The position numbers and the translations under genes were made by a program. The notes beneath the pieces are model-generated. The model searched no databases. It had not been told where the DNA came from and worked only from the letters and a program-made list of their open reading frames with translations. Below, in pieces: positions 1-8,611 of a DNA stretch of 64,000 nt. How positions within the stretch are numbered: the first letter of the stretch is position 1; every line of letters starts with the position of its first letter. Origin of the DNA: Clostridia bacterium (lineage in GTDB: Bacteria > Bacillota > Clostridia > Oscillospirales > CAG-272); NCBI GenBank assembly GCA_017501245.1, contig JAFVXI010000013.1, positions 333,889 through 397,888 on the forward strand. Reading direction: 5' to 3'.

Positions 1-1071
1 TGCGTCCATCGCACTTGCATTAAGCGATGGATCGGCGAGATTTCCATCAAGAAATTCAAAATATGCCGCTGCGGCGATCATCGCCGCATTATCTCCGCAT
101 AGCGATAGGGGAGGCAGGTATATCTGCCTTGCACGCCGCTCGGCGATCTCGCCTAAGCGGCATCTCAGATGCGAGTTTGCGGCAACTCCGCCGGATATTA
201 TCAGGTCATAGCCCGGGTGCGCATCGAGCGCCATCCCCAGCTTTTTTGCAACCGCCTCAACCGCCTCGTAGGTATACCTTGCGGCAAACCTGGCCTTCGG
301 CAGCTCGTCGCCCCTCTGCTCGTATCTGTGGATGAGGTTTATTGCCGCCGTCTTAAGACCCGAGAAGGAGAAGTCGAGGCTGTCGTCCTTGACGGCGGGG
401 GAGGGAAGCGCAAGAGCCGCATCCTTATAATCGGCGGAGCGCTTATACTTATCGAAGTAGCCTGCCTCCGTTCCGACCGTCTCAAGGAAGCCCTCTTTCG
501 CAAGCCTGTCAAAGCCGGCGCCGGCAGGGTAGGGTATGCCTATTATTCTACCTATCTTGTCGAAGGATTCGCCGATGGCGTCGTCCCTCGTCGTTCCTAT
601 CGTGTGGACGTCGTTATAGCTTTTCACCTCGTAGATCGCCGTATGTCCGCCGGATGCCGCAAGTGCGATAAAGGGCGGCTTCGGCATCTTTTCTCTGTCG
701 AGATAGGTGGCGGCGATATGTCCCTTGATGTGGTCGACGGGTATGAGTGGCTTTTTGTATGCGGCGGCAAGCGCCTTAGCAAAGTTGACCCCGACGAGCA
801 GCGCTCCGATAAGCCCGGGGTTTTTCGTTACAGCTACGGCGTCGATATCCGCCATAGTGACCCCCGCCTCCGACAGAGCCTCGTAGGTGATGGACGAGAT
901 GGCCTCGATGTGTGCCCTGCTTGCGATCTCGGGGACAACGCCGCCGTAGAGCCTGTGCGTTTCGACCTGCGACGCTATGATATTCGATTTTGTTATAAAC
1001 CTCTCCGCCCCGCATTCGACAACGGCTGCCGAGGTCTCGTCGCAGGAGGATTCAAAGGCTAGTATCAGCAT
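1..1071 (-). CDS. tsaD: tRNA N6-adenosine threonylcarbamoyltransferase TsaD, 3' end cut by window edge
   Basis: Reading the minus strand from an ATG at 1069-1071 gives an open frame to the window edge, so the stop codon is missing. The protein starts MLILAFESSCDETSAAVV, the classic TsaD N-terminus. It has the metal-binding HxxxH motif at His114 and His118 (DHIKGH) and a later DFSFSG segment. TsaD transfers the threonylcarbamoyl group from TC-AMP to A37 of tRNAs that read ANN codons, working with TsaB and TsaE. The 357 codons seen slightly exceed the usual 335-345, so little should be missing. It lies 84 bp after rimI, a common partner. tsaB is not adjacent. Confidence 0.96.
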   Translation of the reverse strand, partial: MLILAFESSCDETSAAVVECGAERFITKSNIIASQVETHRLYGGVVPEIASRAHIEAISSITYEALSEAGVTMADIDAVAVTKNPGLIGALLVGVNFAKALAAAYKKPLIPVDHIKGHIAATYLDREKMPKPPFIALAASGGHTAIYEVKSYNDVHTIGTTRDDAIGESFDKIGRIIGIPYPAGAGFDRLAKEGFLETVGTEAGYFDKYKRSADYKDAALALPSPAVKDDSLDFSFSGLKTAAINLIHRYEQRGDELPKARFAARYTYEAVEAVAKKLGMALDAHPGYDLIISGGVAANSHLRCRLGEIAERRARQIYLPPLSLCGDNAAMIAAAAYFEFLDGNLADPSLNASAMDA

Positions 1072-1155
1072 TGACGTTTCCTTATGTAATTCCTTATGTA
1101 AGTCGTTTTTCTATTTGCCCTTTATCGGCGACCGATGCCGCCATCGTAGCGCCCC

Positions 1156-1605
1156 TTAAAGCATATCCGCACGGCTCGCCTTCAGCATAACTATGGCGTC
1201 GTCGGTCGGATCCTTATAGTAATTTCTTCGCCTTCCGATCTCCTTGAAGCCGTAGGAGCGATAGAGTGAGACGGCGGCGAGGTTCTTTGACCTCACCTCG
1301 AGAAACAGGCTCTCGAGCCCCTTGCCTCTTGAGGTCTTTGCGGCGTAGTCGAGCAGTCTGTATGCTATCCCTCTATGCCTGTAGGCCTCGTCGACGGCAA
1401 CACGGTAGATCTCGCCCTCGGGGGCTATCAGCCTGCCTATAACGTAGGCGACGACCCTCGTGCCTTCCCTTGCGGTAAAGCACATAGCGCCCTCGGTGGT
1501 TATCAGATCGGTGATATCTCTTTGGCTCCACGGGTCGGGGAAGCAGCGCTCCTCAAGCTCTGCTATGCCCCTCGCATCGTCGGGCACGGATCTTGCAAAA
1601 TCCAT
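1156..1605 (-). CDS. rimI: ribosomal protein S18 alanine N-acetyltransferase RimI (GNAT)
   Basis: A 149-residue GNAT acetyltransferase. The acetyl-CoA binding segment is visible around residues 70-85 (VAVDEAYRHRGIAYRLL), and the C-terminus has the RimI-like pattern SLYRSYGFKEIGRRRNYY. The family acetylates the N-terminal alanine of ribosomal protein S18. Its start codon overlaps the galU stop by one base (TGATG), which implies translational coupling, and it precedes tsaD as in many Firmicutes. The symbol is a family-level assignment; other N-terminal acetyltransferases of this type cannot be excluded. Confidence 0.88.
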   Translation of the reverse strand: MDFARSVPDDARGIAELEERCFPDPWSQRDITDLITTEGAMCFTAREGTRVVAYVIGRLIAPEGEIYRVAVDEAYRHRGIAYRLLDYAAKTSRGKGLESLFLEVRSKNLAAVSLYRSYGFKEIGRRRNYYKDPTDDAIVMLKASRADML

Positions 1606-2483
1606 CAGAGCGTCTTTGCGAGCTCGATGAGATACTCGCGGAACTCAGCGCCGGTCTCGGGATGCTCAAGTCCCTTGGTCACGTTAGCCTTAAGGAAGCC
1701 GAGCTTAGAGCCCATATCGTATCTGTCGCCGATGAACTCAAGTGCGTAAACGCCCTCTGTCCTTGCGAGCTTCTTCATAGCGTCTGTCAGCTGATATTCT
1801 CCGCCTGCGCCGGGCTCAAGTGCGTCGATGATGTCAAACACCTCGGGAGTGAGAAGAACTCTTCCGAGAATGGAAAGGTTCGAGAACTCCTCACCGGGCT
1901 TGGGCTTTTCTATCATATCGGTGCAATAGGTGACCCTCTCCTCGCCCTCGATGGCCTCGACCTTGAGAGAGGAATACTTCTGAACCTGCTCGAGCGGAAC
2001 GGGCTTAACTCCGACGACGGACTTGCCATACTTCTCGTAGACCTCTATCATCTGGCGGCAGACGGGGTCCTCGGAGAAGATGACGTCGTCACCGTAAAGG
2101 ACGAGGAAGGGCTCGTCACCGACGAAGCTGCGTGCTCTGCCGACTGCGTGGCCAAGACCCTTGGTCTCCTTCTGGCGGAGGAAATATACGTTAGCCATGT
2201 TTGCGATCTCGTAAAGACGCTCAGCCTCCTTGGTCTTGCCCTTTGCCGTCAGCGCCTGGCCGTACTCCACGGAGAGATCGAAGAAGTCCTCCATAGCGTC
2301 CTTATCTCTGTTCGTGATGATGAGTATGTCGGTGATACCTGCACGAACAGCCTCCTCGACGAGGTAAAATACCGCAGGAAGGTCAACAATAGGTAACATT
2401 TCCTTGCAGACTGCGTGAGAAATAGGCAGCATTCTCGTTCCGAGGCCTGCCGCAGGGATAATCGCTTTAGTGATCTTTTTCAT
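1605..2483 (-). CDS. galU: UTP--glucose-1-phosphate uridylyltransferase
   Basis: A 292-residue nucleotidyltransferase that makes UDP-glucose from UTP and glucose-1-phosphate for cell-envelope sugars and galactose metabolism. The nucleotide-binding segment AAGLGTRMLP is at residues 11-20, KEMLPIVDLP follows, and conserved GLGHAV and GEEFSNLSILGRVLLTP stretches come later. The usual PATKAxPKEMLP reads PISHAVCKEMLP here, a small departure beside the active site. A good RBS (GAGAGGAG) precedes the ATG. It sits between rbfA and rimI, which is not the usual location for galU. Confidence 0.93.
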   Translation of the reverse strand: MKKITKAIIPAAGLGTRMLPISHAVCKEMLPIVDLPAVFYLVEEAVRAGITDILIITNRDKDAMEDFFDLSVEYGQALTAKGKTKEAERLYEIANMANVYFLRQKETKGLGHAVGRARSFVGDEPFLVLYGDDVIFSEDPVCRQMIEVYEKYGKSVVGVKPVPLEQVQKYSSLKVEAIEGEERVTYCTDMIEKPKPGEEFSNLSILGRVLLTPEVFDIIDALEPGAGGEYQLTDAMKKLARTEGVYALEFIGDRYDMGSKLGFLKANVTKGLEHPETGAEFREYLIELAKTL

Positions 2484-2588
2484 AGTGATCTCCTCTCGTT
2501 TTTAAAACGTGTTTTTTATTTCTGTCATTTTGCTCGCCGCATATCGGTGCGGCTGCTTCTTATTCCGTGTGTACTCGACTGTGAGGGC

Positions 2589-2957
2589 TTATTTCTCGTC
2601 CTCGCCCTTAGTCTTAGGCTCGGAGGACTTAATTTCTTCAAGTATTCGTGCGATCTTTGCGCCGTGCTCCATCGAGCCGTCCTTAACGAATCGAAGCTCG
2701 GGGGTGATGCGCAGATTGAGCGTCACGGCGAGGTGATGCCTGAGCATTCCCGTGCATTTTTTAAGTCCCTCTGCCGCCTCGTCGAAGTCGCCGATAGCGG
2801 AGAAGTATACGGTCGCATATTTGAGGTCGGGCGCAACCTCGGCACGTGTGATGCTGACGAAGTTGTCGTTTACCTTCGGCTCTCTCACGTCGCACAGAGC
2901 TATCGCAAGCTCCTCGGCGACGGCGTCGTTTATTCTTCCTCTTCTGTATTTTGCCAT
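2589..2957 (-). CDS. rbfA: 30S ribosome-binding factor A
   Basis: A 122-residue protein with the KH-like RbfA fold. It starts MAKYRRGRINDAVAEELA and has TRAEVAPDLKYATVYFS in the middle and a late ELRFVKDGSMEHGAKI-type motif. RbfA binds the 30S subunit during maturation of the 16S 5' end and is needed for growth in the cold. An AGGAGG-type RBS lies just upstream, inside the 15-bp gap after murI, so the two genes are probably co-transcribed. The usual nusA-infB neighbours are absent. Confidence 0.93.
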   Translation of the reverse strand: MAKYRRGRINDAVAEELAIALCDVREPKVNDNFVSITRAEVAPDLKYATVYFSAIGDFDEAAEGLKKCTGMLRHHLAVTLNLRITPELRFVKDGSMEHGAKIARILEEIKSSEPKTKGEDEK

Positions 2958-2972
2958 TTCCTTTGGCCTCCT

Positions 2973-3662
2973 TTATATTGTCCTGTGCCGTCCTTCTCCC
3001 ACGGGCGCTCCGCCCAGCCTCTGCAATAGCTCCTTGACTGCGCAGTCGGTCGAGCTGACGGCGATTATTTTTCGTTTGGAAATTTCCTCGGCTATCCCGA
3101 TGATCGTCCCCCCAAGTCTTGGAAAATGCGTGCAGCCGAGGATCAGAGCGTCACACCCGACACCCTCAAGCGCACTCAGCCTCAAACGCAGAAAATATTC
3201 TGCTTCTGCCGTAGCCGAACCGTCCGCCTCGCCTCGCTCAACCATTCCGACCAGCTCGCTCGCCGCTATCTCGATGGCACATCTGTCACCGAGCGCCTTC
3301 TTGAATGCGTGGGAGCGGACGGTCGCCTCGGTTGCCAGAACGGCGATCCGGCCCTCCGTCAGCGACAGAGCCTCCTTTGCCACAGCTCCGATTATCGGTA
3401 TCGAGCGCTCTCGCTCGGCATCCGGCAGTAGATGATGCACCGTGCTTGCCGTACAGCAGGCGAGCAGGACGACGTCGGCTCCACGGTCGGTCAGGCGTGT
3501 GATGCCGTCCTTGGTTATTTTTATCAGCTCCTTTTCGGTCTTTGTGCCGAAGGGGGCGTTTTTTCTGTCTGAATAGAGCAGCGTGTCGGCAGAGGGGAAT
3601 GCTCTCTTCAGCGCCTCTTGCGTAAACTCGCCGCCGCTCCCGCTATCGAAGATCCCTATCAT
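2973..3662 (-). CDS. murI: glutamate racemase, short form
   Basis: A 229-residue Asp/Glu racemase that makes D-glutamate for peptidoglycan. It starts MIGIFDSGSGG with the catalytic Asp6-Ser7 pair; the first catalytic cysteine is Cys69 and the second is Cys177 in GCTHFP. The normally invariant CNTAS motif reads CCTAS here, and the family's YGDTxxxPYG reads YSDRKNAPFG. The protein is shorter than the usual 260-270 residues. It overlaps the end of ddl by 20 bp, so the two cell-wall precursor genes are translationally coupled. Confidence 0.88.
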   Translation of the reverse strand: MIGIFDSGSGGEFTQEALKRAFPSADTLLYSDRKNAPFGTKTEKELIKITKDGITRLTDRGADVVLLACCTASTVHHLLPDAERERSIPIIGAVAKEALSLTEGRIAVLATEATVRSHAFKKALGDRCAIEIAASELVGMVERGEADGSATAEAEYFLRLRLSALEGVGCDALILGCTHFPRLGGTIIGIAEEISKRKIIAVSSTDCAVKELLQRLGGAPVGEGRHRTI

Positions 3663-4656
3663 AGGCGCCCTCGATAAGCTCTGTGATAAGCTCGGTCATC
3701 CCGATGCCGCATTCCCTCATCATCAGGGGATAGAGGCTCTTCTCGGTGAAGCCGGGCATAGTGTTTATCTCATTGAGGTATATCTCTTTTTCGTATAGGA
3801 AATAGTCGAGCCTTGCGAGCTGCCTTATTCCCATTTCTCTGACGAGAGCCGCAGAATAGCTTCTTATCCTCTCGCCGTATTCCTCACTTACGCTCGCCAC
3901 GGGCGATATCAGCGCACCGATCCGTGTCCCGTATTTCTTTTCGTATGTGTAAACTCCGTGCGCACCGACCTCGCCCGGCAGAGTGAAGACCTCACCGTAG
4001 GTCGGGCTGTCGAGGTAGCCGCATTCAAGCTCTCTTGCCCCCTCGAGAAATTCCTCGGCAAGCGCCCTGCCACATCTCAGCGCAAGTCCTGCCGCCCCCT
4101 CAAAATCACAGGGGGAGGTAACGAGCGAGCAGCCGATCGAGCTTCCGAGGCAGGAAGGCTTGATAAACATGGGGTAGCCTACGCTGCCCTCCGCCAACCT
4201 TCTTTGGCGCTCTATGCCGTCACTATGGAGAAGCGCTACCGACGGCACTGTGGGTATGCCGAGAGCCTCGGCAACTCTTTTCGTCAGTATCTTATCCGAG
4301 GCAACAGCCCCTGCTGACACGGAGCAGCCGACGTAGCAAAAGCCGAGGGCATCAAGCAGCCCTTGTATGCGCCCGTCCTCGCCAAAGTCGCCGTGCAGAA
4401 TGGGAAAGGTCACGTCGGGGCGGATAACCTCACCGCTCGGAGAAAGGAGAGCGGCTCTTCTTCCAAGCCTCGCAGGGCGTAGAATTCTGCCCCTGCCGTT
4501 TTTCTCCCTCCATCTGCCCAGCCTGTCGATATAGACGGGGTAGGGAATATACCTCTCGCGGTCTATCGCCGAAAGGATGCTGCGTGCGCCGAGCCTCGAT
4601 ACGTCGTTTTCCGAGCCCTCGCCGCCAAAAAGAATGGCTATAAGTCTTTTTTTCAT
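3643..4656 (-). CDS. ddl: D-alanine--D-alanine ligase
   Basis: A 337-residue ATP-grasp ligase that joins two D-alanines for the peptidoglycan stem peptide. The N-terminal GGEGSENDVS is the counterpart of the family's EHEVS motif. The central FIKPSCLGSSIGCS is the P-loop-like ATP-grasp segment, and the C-terminal NEINTMPGFT is the metal-binding signature. These segments look like ordinary D-Ala-D-Ala ligases rather than VanA-type D-Ala-D-Lac ligases. The RBS GAGGTGATG precedes the ATG. A TATAAT-like hexamer at 4675-4680 (minus) could be its -10 box, but no good -35 is visible. murI follows with a 20-bp overlap. Confidence 0.94.
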   Translation of the reverse strand: MKKRLIAILFGGEGSENDVSRLGARSILSAIDRERYIPYPVYIDRLGRWREKNGRGRILRPARLGRRAALLSPSGEVIRPDVTFPILHGDFGEDGRIQGLLDALGFCYVGCSVSAGAVASDKILTKRVAEALGIPTVPSVALLHSDGIERQRRLAEGSVGYPMFIKPSCLGSSIGCSLVTSPCDFEGAAGLALRCGRALAEEFLEGARELECGYLDSPTYGEVFTLPGEVGAHGVYTYEKKYGTRIGALISPVASVSEEYGERIRSYSAALVREMGIRQLARLDYFLYEKEIYLNEINTMPGFTEKSLYPLMMRECGIGMTELITELIEGAYDRDLR

Positions 4657-4837
4657 TTTTCATCACCTCGACACATTATATGCCGAAGCTTAGAAAAATG
4701 CCGTCAATGCCGCCGCACCGCCCTGTGGGGCGCTCCCGTTCATCGGGGTCGCTGCCTATCGCTCGGGGCGGGCGTCAAGTATTTAAGAGGGATAAAGACA
4801 ACTTTTATTGTCAAATTTGGCGTGATCAGCGCCGGTA

Positions 4838-5656
4838 TTATCGCTTGTAGCGCAGGATTGCAACTCTGTCGTTTCCCGAGAAGTCCTTGATGATCTCGGC
4901 GCTCATTTCCTCTTTTTCCGCAAGAGATGATATCGCCTCTTTCTGGTCGTAGCCGATCTCAAAGGCGATAAAGCCCTCGGGCTTCATAATTCTTTTTGCT
5001 ATCGGGATGATAGCCTTATAAAAGGTCATTCCGTCCTCGCCGCCGACGAAGGCGCATTTCGGCTCGTGATATATCTCGGGCTCAAGTCCTTCGTAAGCCG
5101 CCTCTGTCACGTACGGGGGATTTGAGAGGACTGCGTAGTAGCTTCCCGAGAGCCCGTCGCCCTCGGACAGGACGTCGCATAGCTTCAGCTCAAGCCTTTC
5201 GCCAACGCCGAGCCTCTCGGCATTTCTTTTCGCTACTGCCAGCGCCGCCTCGGAAATATCTACGCCAACGGCGGTGGTGCCCCTTGTGTTTCTCAGGGTT
5301 GAGATCGCTATACAGCCCGACCCCGTGCAAATATCAATAAAGCTCTCGCCCTCGGGGATCATATGCACGGCGTAGTCGACGAGATGCTCGGTGTCCGGCC
5401 TTGGGATGAGGACGTCCTGTGTCACCTCGTATTCCTCACGGTAAAAGCCGACGCTCCCGACGATATACTGAAGGGGTATGCGCAGAGCGCGCCTCCTCAC
5501 CGCCTCGTCAAAGCGCTCGCTCTCTGCATCAAGGCTCCTTTCGAGGTAGCCGATGCCGCCCCTCGTGCCAAAGGCACGGTATAGCTCTCTCGCATCCTGC
5601 TCTGCGGATTCTATGCCCGCCCTCTGCAGTATTTCTATTGCTTCAAATATCCTCAC
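4838..5656 (-). CDS. prmC: peptide chain release factor N5-glutamine methyltransferase
   Basis: A 272-residue methyltransferase that methylates the GGQ glutamine of release factors RF1 and RF2. It has an N-terminal helical substrate domain, the SAM-binding DICTGSGCIAI at residues 108-118 and the catalytic NPPY at 179-182. Translation starts at a GTG (5654-5656), four bases after the stop of the DUF1385 gene, so the two are tightly coupled. This order matches the yqhQ-prmC pair in many Firmicutes. prfA does not follow; a 181-bp gap leads to ddl. Confidence 0.95.
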   Translation of the reverse strand: MRIFEAIEILQRAGIESAEQDARELYRAFGTRGGIGYLERSLDAESERFDEAVRRRALRIPLQYIVGSVGFYREEYEVTQDVLIPRPDTEHLVDYAVHMIPEGESFIDICTGSGCIAISTLRNTRGTTAVGVDISEAALAVAKRNAERLGVGERLELKLCDVLSEGDGLSGSYYAVLSNPPYVTEAAYEGLEPEIYHEPKCAFVGGEDGMTFYKAIIPIAKRIMKPEGFIAFEIGYDQKEAISSLAEKEEMSAEIIKDFSGNDRVAILRYKR

Positions 5657-5660
5657 GGCT

Positions 5661-6923
5661 CTAAGCCTCTTCGCTCTTTGCCGAAGTCTCGCTAATGTCC
5701 GAGCCTGCCTCGCATTCCTCGGTGGCGGCGGTTTCGTCGGCTGCGTTTACCTCGGCGGCAGTTTCGTTGGCTGCGCCTACGTCGGTAGCGTTGTTCTCGG
5801 CGACGTCCGCCTGCGCGCCTAAGTTATCTACCTTGCTGTCAGTCTCCTCAGCTTCCTTTACAGCCTCGGGCTTAGCCTTTTTCTTTTCGCTTACGATGAT
5901 CGTTTCGCCGCCGTCCTTTTCCCAGGGGCGCTCACGGAAGAACTCGTCAAATTCCTCAAAATCGTCACGCAGTGCGCACTTGATGGAGACGATAGCGACC
6001 TCAAGCATATCCCTCGTCGGCTCCTTTGTCGTCAGACGCTGGACCCAGAGTCCGGGTGCCGCAATTATGCGTGTTACTATATTGTCGTGCTTGCCCATTA
6101 TCATAAGCAGCTCGTAGCCAACTCCCATGACGATGGGCAGGATGAGCAGCCTTATCGCCGCATAAGCCCAGGATTCAAGCCCGGGGAATACGTTTCTTAC
6201 AAACATTCCCGCAAGTATGCCGAGCGCTATCATAAGGAACATAAAGCTCGTGCCGCACCTCGGGTGGAAGCGCCTATGCTTTTCGGCGTTCTCGGGCGTA
6301 AGCTCGTCGCCTGCCTCGAAGCAGGCTATGGATTTATGCTCGGCTCCGTGATACATAAAGGTCCTCTTTATGTCGGGTATGAGCGAAACGAGCGCAAGAT
6401 AGCTCAAAAAGATAGCTACCTTCATCAAGCCCTCAATGAGAGCTACGATGCTCGGATGCAGATCAACGTCCGTGCCGCCGATCAGCTTATAAAGGTAATT
6501 GACACCGTCCGCCGCAAGGGTGGGTAAAAACATAAAGAGGAAGAGCGCAAGCCCGACGCCGAGTATAACGCCAAGCACCATAATGAGGTCGGTGAGACCG
6601 ATGCCGAGGTGCTTTCTCATCCACTTTTCAGCCTTTCCGTCCTCCTCCTCAATGCCAAGAGCGTCGGCGGAGGCGTTCAGCGTCTTGACGCTGAGGACCA
6701 TCATCTCAATGAAGTTGACCACTCCTCTGAGGATCGGAATATTAAGTATCTTGTGCTTTTTCCTCACGGAAACGAAGCTGTCGTCGTTAACGACGAGCGT
6801 GCCGTTCTCCTTTCTGCAGGTGGTCACGGTGCGGTTTCCCGCCTTCATCATGACACCCTCGAGAACCGCCTGGCCGCCAACCTTCGCAAGGCGGCAGGAG
6901 TTATCCTTTTCTTTTTTTGCCAT
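5661..6923 (-). CDS. DUF1385 family membrane protein (YqhQ-like)
   Basis: A 420-residue integral membrane protein of the DUF1385 family, function unknown. Hallmarks are VGGQAVLEGVMMK near the N-terminus, the histidine-rich MYHGAEHKSIACFEAG and the HPRCGTSF motif, with several membrane segments between and after them. The last 70 or so residues are a low-complexity tail rich in Ala, Glu, Asn and Thr. I chose the ATG at 6921-6923 because the family homology starts there; an upstream in-frame start would add 26 unrelated residues. A TATAAT box at 6991-6996 (minus) with a weak -35 may be the promoter. prmC follows after 4 bp. Confidence 0.9.
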   Translation of the reverse strand: MAKKEKDNSCRLAKVGGQAVLEGVMMKAGNRTVTTCRKENGTLVVNDDSFVSVRKKHKILNIPILRGVVNFIEMMVLSVKTLNASADALGIEEEDGKAEKWMRKHLGIGLTDLIMVLGVILGVGLALFLFMFLPTLAADGVNYLYKLIGGTDVDLHPSIVALIEGLMKVAIFLSYLALVSLIPDIKRTFMYHGAEHKSIACFEAGDELTPENAEKHRRFHPRCGTSFMFLMIALGILAGMFVRNVFPGLESWAYAAIRLLILPIVMGVGYELLMIMGKHDNIVTRIIAAPGLWVQRLTTKEPTRDMLEVAIVSIKCALRDDFEEFDEFFRERPWEKDGGETIIVSEKKKAKPEAVKEAEETDSKVDNLGAQADVAENNATDVGAANETAAEVNAADETAATEECEAGSDISETSAKSEEA

Positions 6924-7228
6924 AGTAAAAATAATTATCCTTTCCCCGTAGGGCACACATGCCTGCGGGTATGTATTGCTGCACGCTATATTATAACACA
7001 CGTATTAATTAAAATAAAGAGTTTTTGCGAAATTTAACAATGTTCACAATTAAGCAACATTTTTCATGGCCGTTCAGAGAGGTCGTATATCAGAAAGATG
7101 AGCTTCGCTTCGGGGAATCCCGATGCGCACCCCCAAAAGCTCATGCTTCGCTTCGGGGAGCCCCGATGCAAACGAAAAGAGCACACACGCAAGACGAAAA
7201 ATCTTGTATGTATGCTCTTTTTCTGTTA

Positions 7229-7399
7229 GTGAAGTTTTTGCTGTCGCAAAAGTGAAGTTGTGTTATACACAGTGAAGTTGCTCGCAAAAGCTCGCAGTGA
7301 AGTTAAGTTTGCCTATAACTTCGCCGTCAGGCGAAACTTCACTCACGAAGTGAACTTCACTATCGAAGATAACTTCACTTGCCCCAAGGGCAAACTTAG
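7229..7399. repeat. hairpin-spaced inverted octamer array, copy 1
   Basis: Four copies of the octamer GTGAAGTT (7229-7236, 7252-7259, 7272-7279, 7297-7304) face three copies of its reverse complement AACTTCAC (7335-7342, 7353-7360, 7371-7378). The spacers are often small perfect hairpins with a trinucleotide or tetranucleotide loop: TTCGCC-GTCA-GGCGAA, TCAC-GAA-GTGA, TATC-GAA-GATA, TTGCCC-CAA-GGGCAA. The element as a whole is a nested inverted repeat and could fold into a branched cruciform or a multi-hairpin RNA. Confidence 0.85.
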
Positions 7400-7504
7400 T
7401 TTTAGCGTGAATTATGGGCAAAGCCCAAACCCATATTACAAGCAGAAAGAGAGAACAAAGCGTTTTGCTAAGTTCTCTCTTTTTCTGTTGGTGAGGTTTT
7501 GTCG

Positions 7505-7711
7505 GTGAAGTTTTTGTTTCCGCAAAAGTGAAGTTGCACCGCGAACCCTCAAAGCTCATTCTTCGCTTCGAGGAACCCCGTTTCAGTGAAGTTTGTGCTG
7601 TGCACAAGTGAAGTTAAGTTTGCTCACTTTGCCGTAGGCAAAACTTCACTATCCGTAGGATAACTTCACTTACGCAGTAAACTTCACTTGCCCGTAAGGG
7701 CAAACTTAGTT
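7505..7711. repeat. hairpin-spaced inverted octamer array, copy 2
   Basis: Same layout as the array 0.1 kb upstream: four GTGAAGTT octamers (7505-7512, 7528-7535, 7586-7593, 7608-7615), then three AACTTCAC octamers (7642-7649, 7662-7669, 7680-7687). The hairpin spacers have different stems and loops: TTGTGC-TGT-GCACAA, TTTGCC-GTA-GGCAAA, ATCC-GTA-GGAT, TTAC-GCA-GTAA, TTGCCC-GTAA-GGGCAA. Stem sequences changed between copies while pairing was kept, which points to selection on structure or repeated hairpin formation. A longer insertion with an AGCTCAT-type repeat separates the second and third forward octamers. Confidence 0.85.
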
Positions 7712-7842
7712 ATGCGTGTTCTCCGTGAAGGATAACACGCATACGTTCTCCGCCTGGGATAACACGCAAAGCTCATCAGGACGGTAGAAATGAATAAAAT
7801 CTCAAGAAAACTCAACACGGGGTGGCGCTTTTCGCAATAAAA

Positions 7843-8520
7843 CTAGCTCTTATCAACGAAATCATCGGTGTAGATGTCGCCGCCCTTGTCATCCCTTGTG
7901 TGCGCCTTGCCGTTCGTCTGGCGTCTGCCTTTGTCCTTGCTACCGTTAGCCTCGCCATAGTCCGTGCCTGCATTATCTTTGCCAAGCTCGCGCCAGGGTC
8001 GGTCCCAGAGCATCCTTGCTCCGACGGCTATCAGTCCACAGCCCGCCAAGACGGTGGGGTAAAAGGGGAAAGTCAGCAGAAACAGACCGCCGGCAAGGAT
8101 CAGAAAGAGCAGAGACGTATCAACGTACCACTTGGTATTCCTCTCTCTTTGCGTGTGAGAGGGGAGTGTGAGCCTTACTGCGGCGTAAACGATCATGCTA
8201 ATGCCGATTATGCTTGCCACGGTATTAGCAAACGCCGATCTGACCATCACTAGTCCTATGCCAAAAACGAGCAGGGCAATATTCGAGATCAGCTCCTTAG
8301 TCAAGCCGAAGAGGAAGATAGGGGCTGTGTCCTTGCGCATCCTCCCACAGGCTATCAGCGAGAGGACAGAGTAGAGTATTACGACCCCTCCGATAACCGT
8401 CATGACTATGTCGAGCACCGCCCTCGGCAGAGCTATAAACAGCACGCCAAGGATAACCAGCAATATGCTCCACGTCAGCTTATTATTCAGTTTTTTCAGC
8501 CAAAATCTAAGCTTTTGCAT
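7843..8520 (-). CDS. DUF308/HdeD-like membrane protein
   Basis: A 225-residue protein with about six hydrophobic segments in pairs (ILLVILGVLFIALP, IVMTVIGGVVILYSVLSLIA, ISNIALLVFGIGLVMV and others), the pattern of the DUF308 (HdeD-like) family. The last 60 residues are hydrophilic and charged, rich in Lys, Gly and Asp, and probably cytoplasmic. HdeD is linked to acid resistance in E. coli, but most DUF308 proteins have no known role. A reasonable RBS (AGAAGGT) lies upstream of the ATG. It may be co-transcribed with the acidic gene 90 bp upstream. Confidence 0.75.
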   Translation of the reverse strand: MQKLRFWLKKLNNKLTWSILLVILGVLFIALPRAVLDIVMTVIGGVVILYSVLSLIACGRMRKDTAPIFLFGLTKELISNIALLVFGIGLVMVRSAFANTVASIIGISMIVYAAVRLTLPSHTQRERNTKWYVDTSLLFLILAGGLFLLTFPFYPTVLAGCGLIAVGARMLWDRPWRELGKDNAGTDYGEANGSKDKGRRQTNGKAHTRDDKGGDIYTDDFVDKS

Positions 8521-8611
8521 ATAATAGTTTACCTTCTCTTGGCATTTTTGATTAAAAGAACGGGAGCCTAAGCTCGGCCCCCGTGAATTAAAAAATCGTG
8601 CTTCTGATGCT

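Larger units (their letters stand above)
6924..7842. other. gene-free 0.9-kb stretch filled with repeats
   Basis: No convincing coding frame is seen. The stretch holds two copies of a hairpin-rich inverted-repeat element (7229-7399 and 7505-7711), each preceded by a terminator-like hairpin ending in CTCTTTTTCTG (about 7178-7222 and 7446-7492). It also holds three degenerate copies of a segment containing AGCTCAT and CTTCGCTTCGGGGA (about 7098-7128, 7138-7168 and 7550-7578). Short frames through it translate the repeats and lack RBSs. Confidence 0.8.

Noticed and set aside
3643..4656. Van-type D-Ala-D-Lac ligase
   Set aside because: The KPSCLGSSIG segment and the neighbourhood of housekeeping genes fit an ordinary Ddl; no vanH, vanX or vanRS are present.
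7229..7711. CRISPR array
   Set aside because: The repeats are 8 bp, occur in both orientations and are separated by hairpins of unequal length; no cas genes are present.
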